Below are positions 23,371 through 32,935 of a stretch of DNA of 64,000 nt, piece by piece. The stretch's first letter is position 1; each line of letters starts with the position of its first letter. The stretch comes from Gnetum montanum (Eukaryota > Streptophyta > Gnetopsida > Gnetales > Gnetaceae): assembly GCA_015680685.1 (NCBI GenBank), contig MNCI01000952.1, positions 562,383 to 626,382 of the forward strand. The letters run 5' to 3'. Made by a program: the position numbers and the translations under genes. The notes under the pieces were generated by a model. That model saw nothing but the letters and a program-made list of their open reading frames with translations. It was not told the DNA's origin and did not search any database.

Positions 23371-23430
23371 CTATTTATAGGTAAATAGGATGCAATATCG
23401 CGTACGGTACATCACGTATGCGATATCTCG
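23371..23430 (-). promoter_or_regulatory. E2 putative internal promoter for ORF3
   Basis: The minus strand shows GATATC and CAATATCGCG-type motifs (23391-23430), then CTATAAATAG (23371-23380), about 470 bp before the ORF3 ATG. E2's own U3 carries the same GATATCG/CAATATCGCG motif type and the same TATA box, whereas E1 and E3 use a different repeat in both places. Promoter function is inferred. Confidence 0.58.
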
Positions 23431-24815
23431 TCCCCAGTGATGTGGGACACATGACAAATACCGAATTTTTAAGGATTTTCTTGAAATTAATGGTGTAAAA
23501 TGAGGACATTGTCAAGTATTAAGATATCCTAGGGTAATTTCATTAATTAGAGAGGCACGCTTAATGAGAATGATGTGAATTTGAGTAATTAAAAATTTGG
23601 CAGTTATGAAGAAAAGGGAATGTAATGGTACATTGGAATGTTAAAATTTTGAGGGATAATAAAAGGGAAAGAAAATTATGAAAAATTAAGCTGAGGGTAA
23701 GAAATTGTGTGTGTTGAGCTAGAGAATTAGTGAAGATTACGAAAAATTACACAAGTGGGTCCTCCCCAAAGCAGGTTTCAACCTATTATGCCCTTGTGTA
23801 ACCACACTTAAAGTGTCCGTGGGTACTAGAAGGGTTAAATGTAATCTGCACTAACTCCACAAAACACACACATGTAAATATCACCGAAATGAGATGAAAA
23901 TGCTATGCTACACGGGACATGAGCGATAATTACACGAACAGTGAGACGAGGTGGAGTATAGAAAAGGATCGTAGAGATTGGGACATGAGGTATCTGACCT
24001 AGGGCACAATGAATCCTGCGTGTAAAGCATGATTAATGTGTCATTGACCCATCATTCCAAGATCAGGACCAAGTCCATCTTTCTAATCAGTGACATCACA
24101 TTGTTTCATCCCATGGTGACCAATTATGAGAGTACCATAACAACAAGGCGTACGATCACTTGGCATTTAGTAAAAGAGAGGAGTGATTTTTGTTTTATGG
24201 CATTTCTTTTTCTTTTCTTCTTCTTTTCTTTTTTTTTCACTTTACTAAATCCAGAGACGCTGCCAACCTTCAGGCATGGGTGCATGTCTTTCTAGTGGGA
24301 CCCCCTAGAACAGCTTTTGAATTTTGAGTGCCCCTTTTGATTACTCTTACTCCCATTTTTCATTAGATCTACAAGGATCTTAGTACAACCATACTGCATG
24401 ATAACTCCCACAGGTGTCACCAAAGAAAATCCACAAGTCCCCTTGATGTCACACCCTAATCATTCCCTCTTGGTGCATCCTTCTTCATTCGGGGTACAAT
24501 AACACAAAATTAATTTTAAGTTTTAGAAATTTCAAGAATATCACTATACTCTCGAACAGAACCTCTTTATTTATAGAGTGGATGAGTGGGTGTAATGGGC
24601 TCACTATTCCAAAAAATTGACCATTCATGACTTAATAACATAGAACACACCTCAACTAATGATCCACATGAGTGTTTTATGCGTAGATGAGATTACTTAC
24701 AAAAACATGAAAATACAAACACACAAAAAGATAAAAAAAAGTTGAAAAATGAAAAAATGGAAAACAAAAAGTTGTAAAATTAAAGAAAATGAAAAATATT
24801 TATTAATCCTGCTTA
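23431..24815 (-). other. E2 spacer between gag and ORF3
   Basis: AT-rich and without conserved protein. It occupies the place of the post-integrase spacer in E1 and E3. A T/C-rich run lies at 24188-24242. Some short open stretches on both strands show no family resemblance. Confidence 0.55.
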
Positions 24816-25592
24816 CTATTGAAATGGGGGACCCCCATAACTAAATGGTTGAGTATGGCAAGGATTAATAAATGGGAAATAATGATCCTTGCATGTTGGA
24901 AGTATTGGAATCGGTCCATACTTATCCCCTTGGATTTCACACACTTCATAATAAGCATAGTGGGGCACTTCATACGATGTAGTTCCCAGATAACGAGTTG
25001 ACCCACTATGATATTTAGGACCATTAGATGGTATGCAAGGATTAGGATGCTGCCTCCCATGGTTGTGTTCATTGGGCCGTATTGTTGTTGGAGTGTAAGT
25101 TGATGGACTTGATGAAGTTACATGAGGCATTGTGTTCGAAGGTAAGGGTGCACCACAGGGTTGGACTTGTGCTGGGTTGGAAGATGCAGTGGCCTCAGAG
25201 TTATGTTGTCCCTTCCTACGGCCATGTTTAAAGAAAGGACGCCTTTGATGTTGAGGAGGTTTTTCACTACTGTTAATAGCAGTAGCACAAGTGTTGTTCG
25301 TGAGTTGTTGCTGTGGCACAAACACCTTAGGAACAGTTGGTGGCATTGTGGAAGGAGGGAAAGGATGAGAATGTTGAAAGTTGGGAGGAATATAAGGTGC
25401 ATAAGGTGGTGGTTGTGTTGGAGGTATGGGCTGATAGTATTATGGAGAATGGTATTGTGGTGAGATAGAGTATGTTGGCCTAGTTGAAGAAACAGGGTGT
25501 TGAAAGTGATAAACATGTGGATTCAGAAAATATGAAGGGTGCCTCCAGTCTAAGGGTGGATTCCCCCACGACTGGGATTATTGCCATTGTGA
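24816..25592 (-). pseudogene. E2 gag C-terminal extension, separated by stops
   Basis: In frame with gag. After the TGA at 25593-25595, further TAA codons occur at 25578-25580 and 25440-25442, then the frame stays open to 24816. The sequence is rich in Pro, Gln, His, Asn and Tyr (for example PQHQRRPFFKHGRRKGQHNS). TAA for CAA and TGA for CGA each need one C-to-T change. The ancestral gag was probably about 660 codons. E1 has a similar Pro/Gln/Tyr-rich stretch before its protease. Confidence 0.6.
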
Positions 25593-26816
25593 TCAAACAC
25601 AGTATCTTTGTACGAACTCTGGATGTAACGTGTTTCCCCAATGCTCATGTAGATGTAACAAGATTGGGCATTGGCCTTTGGAGTGATCATACAGGCATAT
25701 GTTGCATTCATACATATGATTAGCAGTTGAGCACTTATTCCCTTTATTCTTTTTCTCCGAATGTCTAATGTTTTGTCCTGCTTTTTGGGTTGTCAAAACT
25801 TTATCTCCAATGGTGTTGACATATTCTCCAATGGTGTTGACATATTCTTCACACTTTTGATTCATCCATTCCAACATCTTATTGATCTTTGCCTCGGCTT
25901 CTTCCAACGATTGTTGTATTGGCAAAGATGATGTTTCCACCTTGAGATTTGTTGATCTATCCTTTTCATAACCATGGACCTTTGTTAAGTTGAAATTTTG
26001 GTCCCGTTGATATTTTTCAACACTTTCCCACGTAGCTAATTCTCCTTCTTCTTTTGCTACCCTTTGAATAAGCTCTTGAATTTGATGGGTTTGTAGTTCG
26101 TATAATTGACCTTGGGCATATGTTCCTAAGGTCTCTCTTGTTTCATTACGTAGCCCATCAATAATTTTGTACATTAGCCTTTCCTTGGAAAACCCATGGC
26201 CTGGACAGTTGTTTAACAGTGCATAATATCTTTCTAAGGCCATGTCCAAGGGTTCATGTTTAGCTTGTTTCCATCCTTGGATTTGTTTCCTCAAGGCTGA
26301 CACTCTTGCATAGGTTTGATATTTTTCGTTAAAGACTTCTACCATTGTTGACCAACGTCGTATTGAACTTGGTTTTAACAATCTATACCATACTTTAGCT
26401 TGGTCAACGAGTGTCATAGGAAAGAGCTTAAGTTTTTGCCAACTATTATCAATGTTATTCCATGTGCAGGCATCGTAGAAGGCTAATAAATCTTGATGTG
26501 GATCTAAGTCATAGCCTCCTGAAAATTTGGGAAAGTTATTTAACTCGAGCCTGGGTAGTCGGCTCTCTTTATGATGCCTACGTGAGATTCGAATGGCCTC
26601 TTGTATTTGCGTTAAGCTTGTAGTGGCCAATGGGGGTTCATCGTCATCTTGTAAGTTATGCATTCGTTTCTGGGGATGACGTTGTTTTTGTTCATGTTTA
26701 TAAGAAACTCCCACTTCAGGTTGTATACTCCAATCTTCATCGTCATATAGCTCATTGGTACTCCAATGAACTTCCTCACTAAGTTTGGCTTTATTATCAT
26801 CTTGTAGGAGAGGCAT
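25593..26816 (-). CDS. gag: E2 gag, open for 407 codons
   Basis: Capsid precursor that would form the particle and package element RNA. ATG at 26816, about 110 nt after the primer site. Residues 1-90 are acidic then basic. Residues 95-265 are the Retrotrans_gag core (FPKFSGGYDLDPHQDLLAFY, then WQKLKLFP, WSTMVEVFNEKYQTY, GWKQAKHEPLDMALERYYAL, GLRNETRETLGTYAQGQL). A short helical region (300-320) and a perfect EYVNTIG duplication (324-337, from a 21-bp repeat at about 25815-25856) follow. The zinc knuckle at 371-383 is C-x2-C-x3-H-x4-C, one residue shorter than the usual retroviral C-x2-C-x4-H-x4-C. The open frame contrasts with the broken gags of E1, E3 and E4. The natural product was probably longer, so the present stop is likely a mutation. 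Confidence 0.82.
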   Translation of the reverse strand: MPLLQDDNKAKLSEEVHWSTNELYDDEDWSIQPEVGVSYKHEQKQRHPQKRMHNLQDDDEPPLATTSLTQIQEAIRISRRHHKESRLPRLELNNFPKFSGGYDLDPHQDLLAFYDACTWNNIDNSWQKLKLFPMTLVDQAKVWYRLLKPSSIRRWSTMVEVFNEKYQTYARVSALRKQIQGWKQAKHEPLDMALERYYALLNNCPGHGFSKERLMYKIIDGLRNETRETLGTYAQGQLYELQTHQIQELIQRVAKEEGELATWESVEKYQRDQNFNLTKVHGYEKDRSTNLKVETSSLPIQQSLEEAEAKINKMLEWMNQKCEEYVNTIGEYVNTIGDKVLTTQKAGQNIRHSEKKNKGNKCSTANHMYECNICLYDHSKGQCPILLHLHEHWGNTLHPEFVQRYCV

Positions 26817-26928
26817 TGTTGTGTGTGAATTTATGTGACTTTTTATAATTACTTCTTTTTAAGAGATATATTGTTAAGTTCTTTTCAGCGACCTTGTATG
26901 ATATAACTAATCTAGATAACTAGCACCA

Positions 26929-26946
26929 TCCTTGGTAACGACGCCA
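26929..26946 (-). promoter_or_regulatory. E2 primer-binding site (tRNA-Asp type)
   Basis: The minus strand reads TGGCGTCGTTACCAAGGA, one base after the LTR. There are four differences from the tRNA-Asp complement, all transitions. Confidence 0.8.
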
Positions 26947-26947
26947 A

Positions 26948-27830
26948 TGATGAGTGGCGAGGTACCCCTACACTCAACCATACAAAATGAGCGTAGCATG
27001 TGCAATGCGGTTGAACTCCGTAGACGGACTAGTTGTGGCACCTAGACAGTTATCCTTAGGTCGCAGTTCGCTGTCTTCCCACCTGGACTAGTATTGTATA
27101 TTTGTCACGTATGGTTTAGTCCAGTGTGAGGTGTATGATGTGTTCCTAATCTATGCAACTCTTGAAGGCAGTGGAAAATAATATTAACTAAGCTTAGCTA
27201 GAAGGAAAAGGGTAAGAAAATCTAATCTAGCCTAAGTGCGACGAGCAATCGATTCCTTGATCAACCGTACACATCTTGGACCTCATGCACGACTACCATT
27301 GGGACTACCAAGCATAGATCTGAGGTACGCCACTGGGATTACCAAACGTAGATCCCAGATATGTCATTGGGTTACCAAGCGTAGATCTTGGATACGCCAC
27401 TGGGCTACCAAGTAGTCACACTTAAATGCTCGTAATCAAGTTGTACTCGTTCCGCGTTCTAGGAGTTTAAGGGTGAGAGAGAGAAAATAGTAAATAACAT
27501 TAAATAAATAACAAAGTGAATGCTGCAATGATGAAGTAATCTCGATCTTTATTGCCGGTCATGTGCGTGTCCAAGTACGACACACTCGAATAAAGACACC
27601 GTACAATTACATTCACCACAATGCGGGCAGACACGGGAAAAAATCTAACTCTGGAGGGATCAAACTGCCAGAGCTTCGCTACTCTAAAACTGGGATCCCC
27701 AAACAAGAGAGAGCCACGTCTTATTTATAGATATGGCGGCGGACTGCGATATCGCGTACACGATATCGTAGGGAAGACGCGATATCGTGGGGGATGTGAT
27801 ATCACGACCTATGTGAATCACGTCTCATCA
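26948..27830 (-). repeat. E2 5' LTR
   Basis: TGATGAGTGGCG to CTCATCA on the plus strand. TATA box (TCTATAAATA, minus strand) near 27721-27732 and GATATCG motifs at 27746-27805. Confidence 0.92.
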
Positions 27831-28377
27831 ACTTTAAACAAATTAAATAAATGTGCATGAGCATGCACCTATGCCTCTCTTACTTTTTTCTCTTCTTCAC
27901 TTTTTTTGGCTTGGATCAACTAGTATTAAGTGAATGCATCGTATCAAAGTAAATAAACTAGGCAAGGGAAGGACAAACAAGTTGTTAGAAGAGAAGTAGG
28001 TAGGTGAATATAGACATATTATACCTACTAAGCTATTGCAATCAAGTAAAGTAAGGGAAGGAAATGTAGTAGAGGCTTAGCAATAGCAATGTTGGCATGG
28101 CATAGGCTTAGCACACATAGTATCTCTCACATATAACATTCCTCACCCCTACACCCCCAACCCCAGTGGGCACCCCACCACCACACATAGTATCTCCATG
28201 GTACTTACTTTTAAATCTTCCAAGAGGAAGATTCTTAAGGGGAGAAGGATGTAAGACATGTATTTAGCCACTCATGTTAATACCTTAAGTTATCTTAATG
28301 GTCCTCAATATGTGGTTGCTATGTATGCTTGTTGATATGTATGTTTTATGTGCTTGGTCATTATGTGATTAATATTA
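27831..28377. other. Intergenic DNA with C-rich patch
   Basis: No gene. The sequence resumes the 73-bp duplication at 27831. A C-rich stretch (28140-28182) is flanked by a perfect 15-bp direct repeat, CACACATAGTATCTC (28112-28126 and 28182-28196), perhaps the footprint of a small insertion. Confidence 0.5.
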
Positions 28378-28537
28378 TACAATGAGGTGTTAACCTAGTG
28401 GCATGAGTCCTGGCTTGGTAACCCCAAGTTACAGGTTCAATTCTACTAGGTAGCATTGAGTTATAAACTTCTGTAAATCTTGAGGTGTGCTTCTATTTCA
28501 ATTATTGTAGGTTCCAACACCACCTCCCCTCCTTCCC
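28378..28537 (+). mobile_element. tRNA-derived SINE, type 2 copy b
   Basis: About 160 bp. The pol III A box lies in GTTAACCTAGTGGCATGAG and the B box in GGTTCAATTCTAC about 50 bp later. The tail is CCTCCCCTCC-type, not poly(A). It is flanked by a perfect 19-bp target duplication, CATTATGTGATTAATATTA (28359-28377 and 28538-28556). It is related to 17908-18045. Confidence 0.78.
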
Positions 28538-28556
28538 CATTATGTGATTAATATTA

Positions 28557-28970
28557 ATATTATGTTTTCTAGTAATTAAGCACAATAATCTTGTTTGGAT
28601 AGTTGATAGGGACCATGGATTTTAAGATAATGCATGGACAATATGATCAGTATACATGTGTAGTATCTTATTGAAAATTTTATTATGTTTTCCTAGTTGG
28701 TTGTAACTCTATAAATGTTAGAATTAGTAATATGTGTTAAAAGAGTGTTTTCCAAGGGAAAAGCTCTTGTTACTTAATTATTATATTTTATTTAAGTTTT
28801 TTAAAAATTATACATAAAAAAGTTTTATTTTTTTCTTAATTATATTTTATTTAAAGGTTAGGAAGTATTAAGTTTAATAAGTCTAATTTTTAAATTTTAT
28901 TTATTAGTTTTATCTTTTGGAAAAGCTCTTATTATTCTGAAAATGAGATTTTACATTTTGTATTTTAGAT
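28557..28970. other. AT-rich intergenic DNA
   Basis: No gene seen. A T-rich stretch around 28800-28920 repeats variants of TATTTTATTTAA. Confidence 0.4.
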
Positions 28971-29097
28971 AAGCAAGGTGCTCATTTATCAAGTTGAAGA
29001 CCTAGGTTTGAACTTTAGCGCAACCACTCAAAGAGGTTTGACTTTCACTCATCTACCAACCCTTGCCTACCTAGATGAGCATGGTAGCTTCGAGTAA
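28971..29097 (+). repeat. SINE-like repeat, type 1 copy b
   Basis: Matches 17092-17215 (AAGGTGCTCATTTATCAAG, a B-box-like GGTTTGAAC, then GACTTTCACTCATCTACCAACCC). Confidence 0.5.
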
Positions 29098-29701
29098 TGA
29101 TTTTTATTTTTATTTTAGATAAGCAAGGTGATAAGTGGTAGTGGAGTGTCTTTTGCAGTTTGTTCTCCACTAGTAATGTGCTTGAGTTTCTCAATGCTTA
29201 TCCTAGCCACGCACATGTATGCTTGCCACTTGGATGCCTTTGTTTGTCACGGGACATGTATCCATGCTTTATTTGCCCATATTAGTATGCGTAATGTGTC
29301 TAAACTATTATGCCTATATTGTTATGCATGATGTGTCTGTATCCTTGTATGATGTATGTAAAAAGGATAGTCACCTAGACACTCAATGCTCATACTTAAA
29401 AGAAAAACCTTTGTGATTAACTTTTAGTTATGAATGTATTTCTTAGTGCAACCTATTGTAAGGAGCAGAACTATAAATAGTAGCTCACCGAGAATTACAG
29501 TAACAAATTGTTAACGACAACTACAAACTTTAAACTTCTACATATAAGGAAACACAATGCTTTACCCACAATAATCACAAGTATATTGTGCACTTAAATC
29601 ATGACCACGGCATTGATAACATGATAACTAAAGCAATAATAAAGTTACCAGAACAAGTATAAGTGTAACCTTGTTTGACTTCACATGAACTACGTCTTTG
29701 A
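29098..29701. other. Intergenic DNA
   Basis: Two short overlapping open stretches (29128-29416) are Cys/His/Tyr-rich and match no family I know. I see no gene. Confidence 0.4.
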
Positions 29702-30068
29702 AGTTCTTAAATCAATCTTGTCAAGTTCATGATGGGTTCAATTTCTTTGGAGAAAAGATCTGCTTGTTATGTATTGTTTGCGACTGGGTTGAACACGCAC
29801 ATGGATCTACAACTTAGACGTGAACATCAGCGAGGTTAATCTGTGGTGAATGCAACACATGATCTACCTCTTTCTAGTTCTTAAATGAATCTTGTAATGT
29901 CCATGTTCTGCGACGGTTCAATTTCTTTATAAAAAAGATCAATTTCTATACAGAAAATATCTGGTTGTTATCTATTGGTTGAGACTGCGTCGAACACACA
30001 CATGGATCTACAACTTAGTTGTGAACATCAGTGAGGTTGAGTGAGGTTAATCTGCAGTGAATGCACCA
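29702..30068 (+). repeat. Tandem duplication of about 175 bp upstream of the F-box gene
   Basis: Unit 1 starts at 29702 (AGTTCTTAAATCAATCTTGT) and unit 2 at 29876 (AGTTCTTAAATGAATCTTGT). Both carry GGTTCAATTTCTTT and an ACATGGATCTACAACTTAG segment. Unit 2 has small insertions. Confidence 0.75.
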
Positions 30069-31097
30069 CCGTGCAACCCATGAACACTTCTAACTTGCAA
30101 GTTGCAACAATACAGCAATTTGTAGCCGTAAATCCTGCTGTTAATACTTACGATTAGAAAATCTTTAGGAAACGCAGAACGCACACAGATGACGCACTAT
30201 TGAAAGTGCTTACCGTCGGTGGGAACCGTTACCGAATACAAAAGCACCGATTGTATAGGCTGTCATCTTTCAAAGTAAGAGGATGGCCCCGCGCCCAACT
30301 GCTAACACTGACTTTAGACGAGAAGCATCATATCTGAAATAAGCAACATTGTTTTTTCAGAGACCAAAACTACGCATTTTCCGTTTTTATAAACATTGTT
30401 TTTTTGGGTAAAGAGACTGAAATTTGTACACCAAAGCTACGCATTTTCCGTTTTTATACGTTTCTGGGTATGGTTTAAAAAAGTCACGCAACCCTTTTCG
30501 GTGCATGCTTCTTTATATAGATAATTAATAATTTCTACATAATATCCAGCAGAGTCCAATTTTAGGGGCAAAATTGAAACCCAAATTAAATCGCGCAACG
30601 ACAGAGATGACGTCAGGACGAAAAGCGACCACTCACCGAACAAGCACAAAATGTGACGTTATGGGTACTATTCAAGCTGCACAGCCATCCCAGTAGCGGC
30701 CTGGATTAGGTGCAAAATGCCTGTGGCCCAGGCACAGTAACTGCTATTTTGTGAACATACAGTAGGGCAATTGAAGATTCGTTTTCGCCGTCTTTCGGAA
30801 AAACACGCGCAGAAAGAGCGTCTATCTGCCAGAAAGATGGGGGACTTTAGGCTGGGTAGTCACCATCGGAAACTGTGCTCCTGGCTTTCGTGATTATGAT
30901 ACCATATAGTCTGAACGGATTCGGTATTGGACTTTGAATTTACAATGTTAAATCTGCCGGTCGCGTCAGGCGGGTCCGTCCATGAAATCCGATTCCAGAA
31001 GGCAGCTGCCGCCCTGAACTCCAGAGCTCAGCCTTTAAGAGTGACAACCGAGGGAGAATCGTAATTGGGATTCAGTTTTCACAGATCATCTGGCGAA
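30069..31097 (+). promoter_or_regulatory. 5' flank of the F-box gene
   Basis: About 1 kb with rising GC and CpG toward the gene, unlike the flanking repeats. It contains a direct repeat of CTACGCATTTTCCGTTTTTA (30372 and 30438). TATA-like TTTATATAG at about 30511 is far from the ATG. No nearer TATA box is obvious, so the start site is unknown. Confidence 0.4.
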
Positions 31098-32264
31098 ATG
31101 TTGGAGAGAGACGTATTGGGAGAAATTCTGAAAAGGGTGGACGGGGACACTCTGGCAAGGGCCGCGTGCGCGTGCGCGGACATGGCCACCATATGCGCGG
31201 ACGCTAACCTCTGGCGCACCTGCTGCGAGGCTCTGTGGCCGTCCGCGCGTCAGCCGGCGCTCCAGAACGTGGTCGAGTCCTCTTTCGGTGGCTTCCGTCG
31301 TTTCTACTCGCAATGCTTTCCCAGCTCCGTGTACACAGTCGAACACTGCCGGAAAACAACGAGGGAGGCGCAGGCGCAGGCGCAAGTGGCTGACATTTCC
31401 GGGGACGATCTGGTGTGGGCCGTGGACGTCTGGTTTGGCGACGACGTCGCCTTCAGCCAAGTGGCAGTGGGCGTGTCCTATGATGCCTGCAACGGACTCG
31501 GACTCACCCGGGAAGACGTCTCCGACGGCGAAAAAGAGGATCTGCGTACCTGGTTTCTGCAAACCCCCTTCAGCCTCCGCTTCAATGGCGCCGACAGCGC
31601 CGGGTCCGGAACGAAGGTTCTCGGGAAGAAAACTGCCGGGGCCGGCTGTGAGGCGTGGAGGAAGCGGCGAATGCTGGCGGACAAGACGAGACTGAGCTGG
31701 ATTGTGCTGAACCGGCGGACGAAGGAGGCCGTCAACCTGTCCACGCCAACGTGGGCTCCGTCGGAGGTCCGCTGGGACAGTTCATGGCGGTGCGCGTCCG
31801 AGGACGAAGGGGACGGAGGAGAGTTAGTTCTACGGTATACGAGCGCGGTGCCTATGCCTTGCCGACGAGGCGGCGGCCTTAAGTGCGTGATGGATGTGCG
31901 ATGTGCAATATCCGAAGCGGAGGACGAGCAGGAGACAGCGGCGAAGGAGTGGATGACTGTGCACGAGGTTTCTCTGCACTTGGAAGAGCTCGAACCCGGT
32001 CGTGGGCATTTGAACGGCGCTGATGGTCTGCGAGCTTTGGCGGTGGCCATGGCGCCCGCCTGGTGCTGCGTGCGCCGCACAGTTAGCGTGAATTCGAGAG
32101 AGGTCGCGCAGCAGCAGAGCCGGTTTTTGAGCGCCCAGCAACAGCATCTTGCTCGGTGGGCGTGGGAAGCTGAGGCTGAATTCGTGGATGCCACGGCGTC
32201 CGCCATGGCCGTGGTGGCGCTGCTTGGCCTGTGGTGTGTGATTTTGTGCAGATGGTGTTGCTGA
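31098..32264 (+). CDS. F-box protein, At2g27310/At2g36090-like family
   Basis: 388 residues, one exon. F-box proteins act as the substrate receptor of SCF ubiquitin ligases, binding SKP1 through the F-box. Residues 2-48 are a plausible F-box (LERDVLGEILKRVDGDTLAR ... LWRTCCEALWP). Then follow SFGGFRRFYSQCFP (62-75), TRLSWIVLNRR (197-207) and LHLEELEPGRGHLNG (293-307). This order, and a hydrophobic C-terminal helix at about 368-385 (MAVVALLGLWCVILC), match the plant family named; that is from memory of the family. The helix suggests membrane anchoring. Start: the frame opens upstream at 31065, but the first ATG is 31098 (GCGAAATGT, purine at -3). Very GC-rich with many CpG, in sharp contrast with the surroundings. 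No stop or frameshift, so it is probably functional. The substrate is unknown. Confidence 0.88.
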   Translation: MLERDVLGEILKRVDGDTLARAACACADMATICADANLWRTCCEALWPSARQPALQNVVESSFGGFRRFYSQCFPSSVYTVEHCRKTTREAQAQAQVADISGDDLVWAVDVWFGDDVAFSQVAVGVSYDACNGLGLTREDVSDGEKEDLRTWFLQTPFSLRFNGADSAGSGTKVLGKKTAGAGCEAWRKRRMLADKTRLSWIVLNRRTKEAVNLSTPTWAPSEVRWDSSWRCASEDEGDGGELVLRYTSAVPMPCRRGGGLKCVMDVRCAISEAEDEQETAAKEWMTVHEVSLHLEELEPGRGHLNGADGLRALAVAMAPAWCCVRRTVSVNSREVAQQQSRFLSAQQQHLARWAWEAEAEFVDATASAMAVVALLGLWCVILCRWCC

Positions 32265-32541
32265 TTTGAAAATTCGTTGTTGATGCGAGAATCCAGGCAC
32301 GTTCTGATTTCCTGTCCCTGCGGTTATTCAATGTGAACAGGTGCTCAGTCCGTGATCTCGCATTGCGGTAGGTTTGTGATTTGTGTTTCTCTCGCATTCG
32401 CAACGACTGCAAGGTGCAATTCTGCAAGCAACCGCGGCCGCCGCTGTATCCACGACTATAGATACTTCTGCTGTTAGGGTCAACCGCGCTTGATTGTCGA
32501 GAAGAAAGAAAAAAAGAAAAAAGGTTGTCTAAAGAAAGCAA

Positions 32542-32547
32542 AATAAA
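32542..32547 (+). terminator. Possible poly(A) signal of the F-box gene
   Basis: AATAAA 278 bp after the stop codon, followed by AATAAATG. Plant signals are loose, so this is tentative. Confidence 0.4.
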
Positions 32548-32817
32548 CAAATAAATGAGGAACACTGTAATATCAACGTTGCCCAATGCAATTTGCAGTG
32601 GAACGCCCGCCATGGTCCACATTATAAGCTACCAAAATGTGTATGGCATGACATGATCACCGAACCATGGACTGAATTAAACGTCAATTAATTATGCTTG
32701 CAAGTTGATTATTAAGTATGCTCGGCCGAGAGGCAACTAGAACGCATTCTTGGTCCCATTTTATTTGGGGGGGTTGTTAAGGTGATGTGGTCCCATTTTA
32801 TTTAGTACACATAGGGC

Positions 32818-32935
32818 CATTCAAGTTCTTAAAGCTTTAATGTCACACATAATATTTCAATGCTTTCAATGTGAGACCAACTCAACATCTTGAGGCCTTA
32901 ATGTTAGGCATATAATATATGTCAACTCTAAAATA
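32818..32935 (-). repeat. Decayed copies of the 63-kb minisatellite, inverted
   Basis: CAAGTTCTTAAAGCTTTAATGT and CTTGAGGCCTTAATGTTAGG are reverse complements of the units at 63247-63585 (ACATTAAGGCCTTAAGAA), with the same AGACCAACTCAAC / GTTGAGT boundary. About 1.5 units. Confidence 0.6.

Larger units (their letters stand above)
19046..27830 (-). mobile_element. E2: pol-less Athila-like LTR retrotransposon
   Basis: LTRs of about 0.9 kb at both ends, 5-bp flanks GCTTT/ACTTT (one mismatch), a tRNA-Asp-type primer site, an open gag, a spacer with a putative internal promoter, ORF3 and a polypurine tract. There is no protease, RT, RNase H or integrase anywhere in the 7.0-kb interior: the gag tail at about 24816 runs into the spacer. 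Its relatives carry 3.5-4 kb of pol at that point. It therefore looks like a non-autonomous family that keeps gag and ORF3. It has more CpG-containing motifs than E1 and E3, which fits a younger age. Confidence 0.88.

Noticed and set aside
29128-29416. Cys/His-rich small ORFs
   Set aside because: Overlapping frames and no conserved spacing of a known zinc domain.
31065-31097. Longer start for the F-box protein
   Set aside because: Position 31065 is TTG, not ATG. The first in-frame ATG is 31098, directly before the F-box.
31086-32622. Long antisense open frames over the F-box gene (31562-31086, 32206-31478, 32300-31830, 32622-32083)
   Set aside because: They are shadows of a GC-rich gene with few stops in other frames. 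No family resemblance.
30069-32660. Bacterial contamination explaining the GC-rich island
   Set aside because: The protein has a plant F-box family layout and the flanks grade into the surrounding sequence without an N join.
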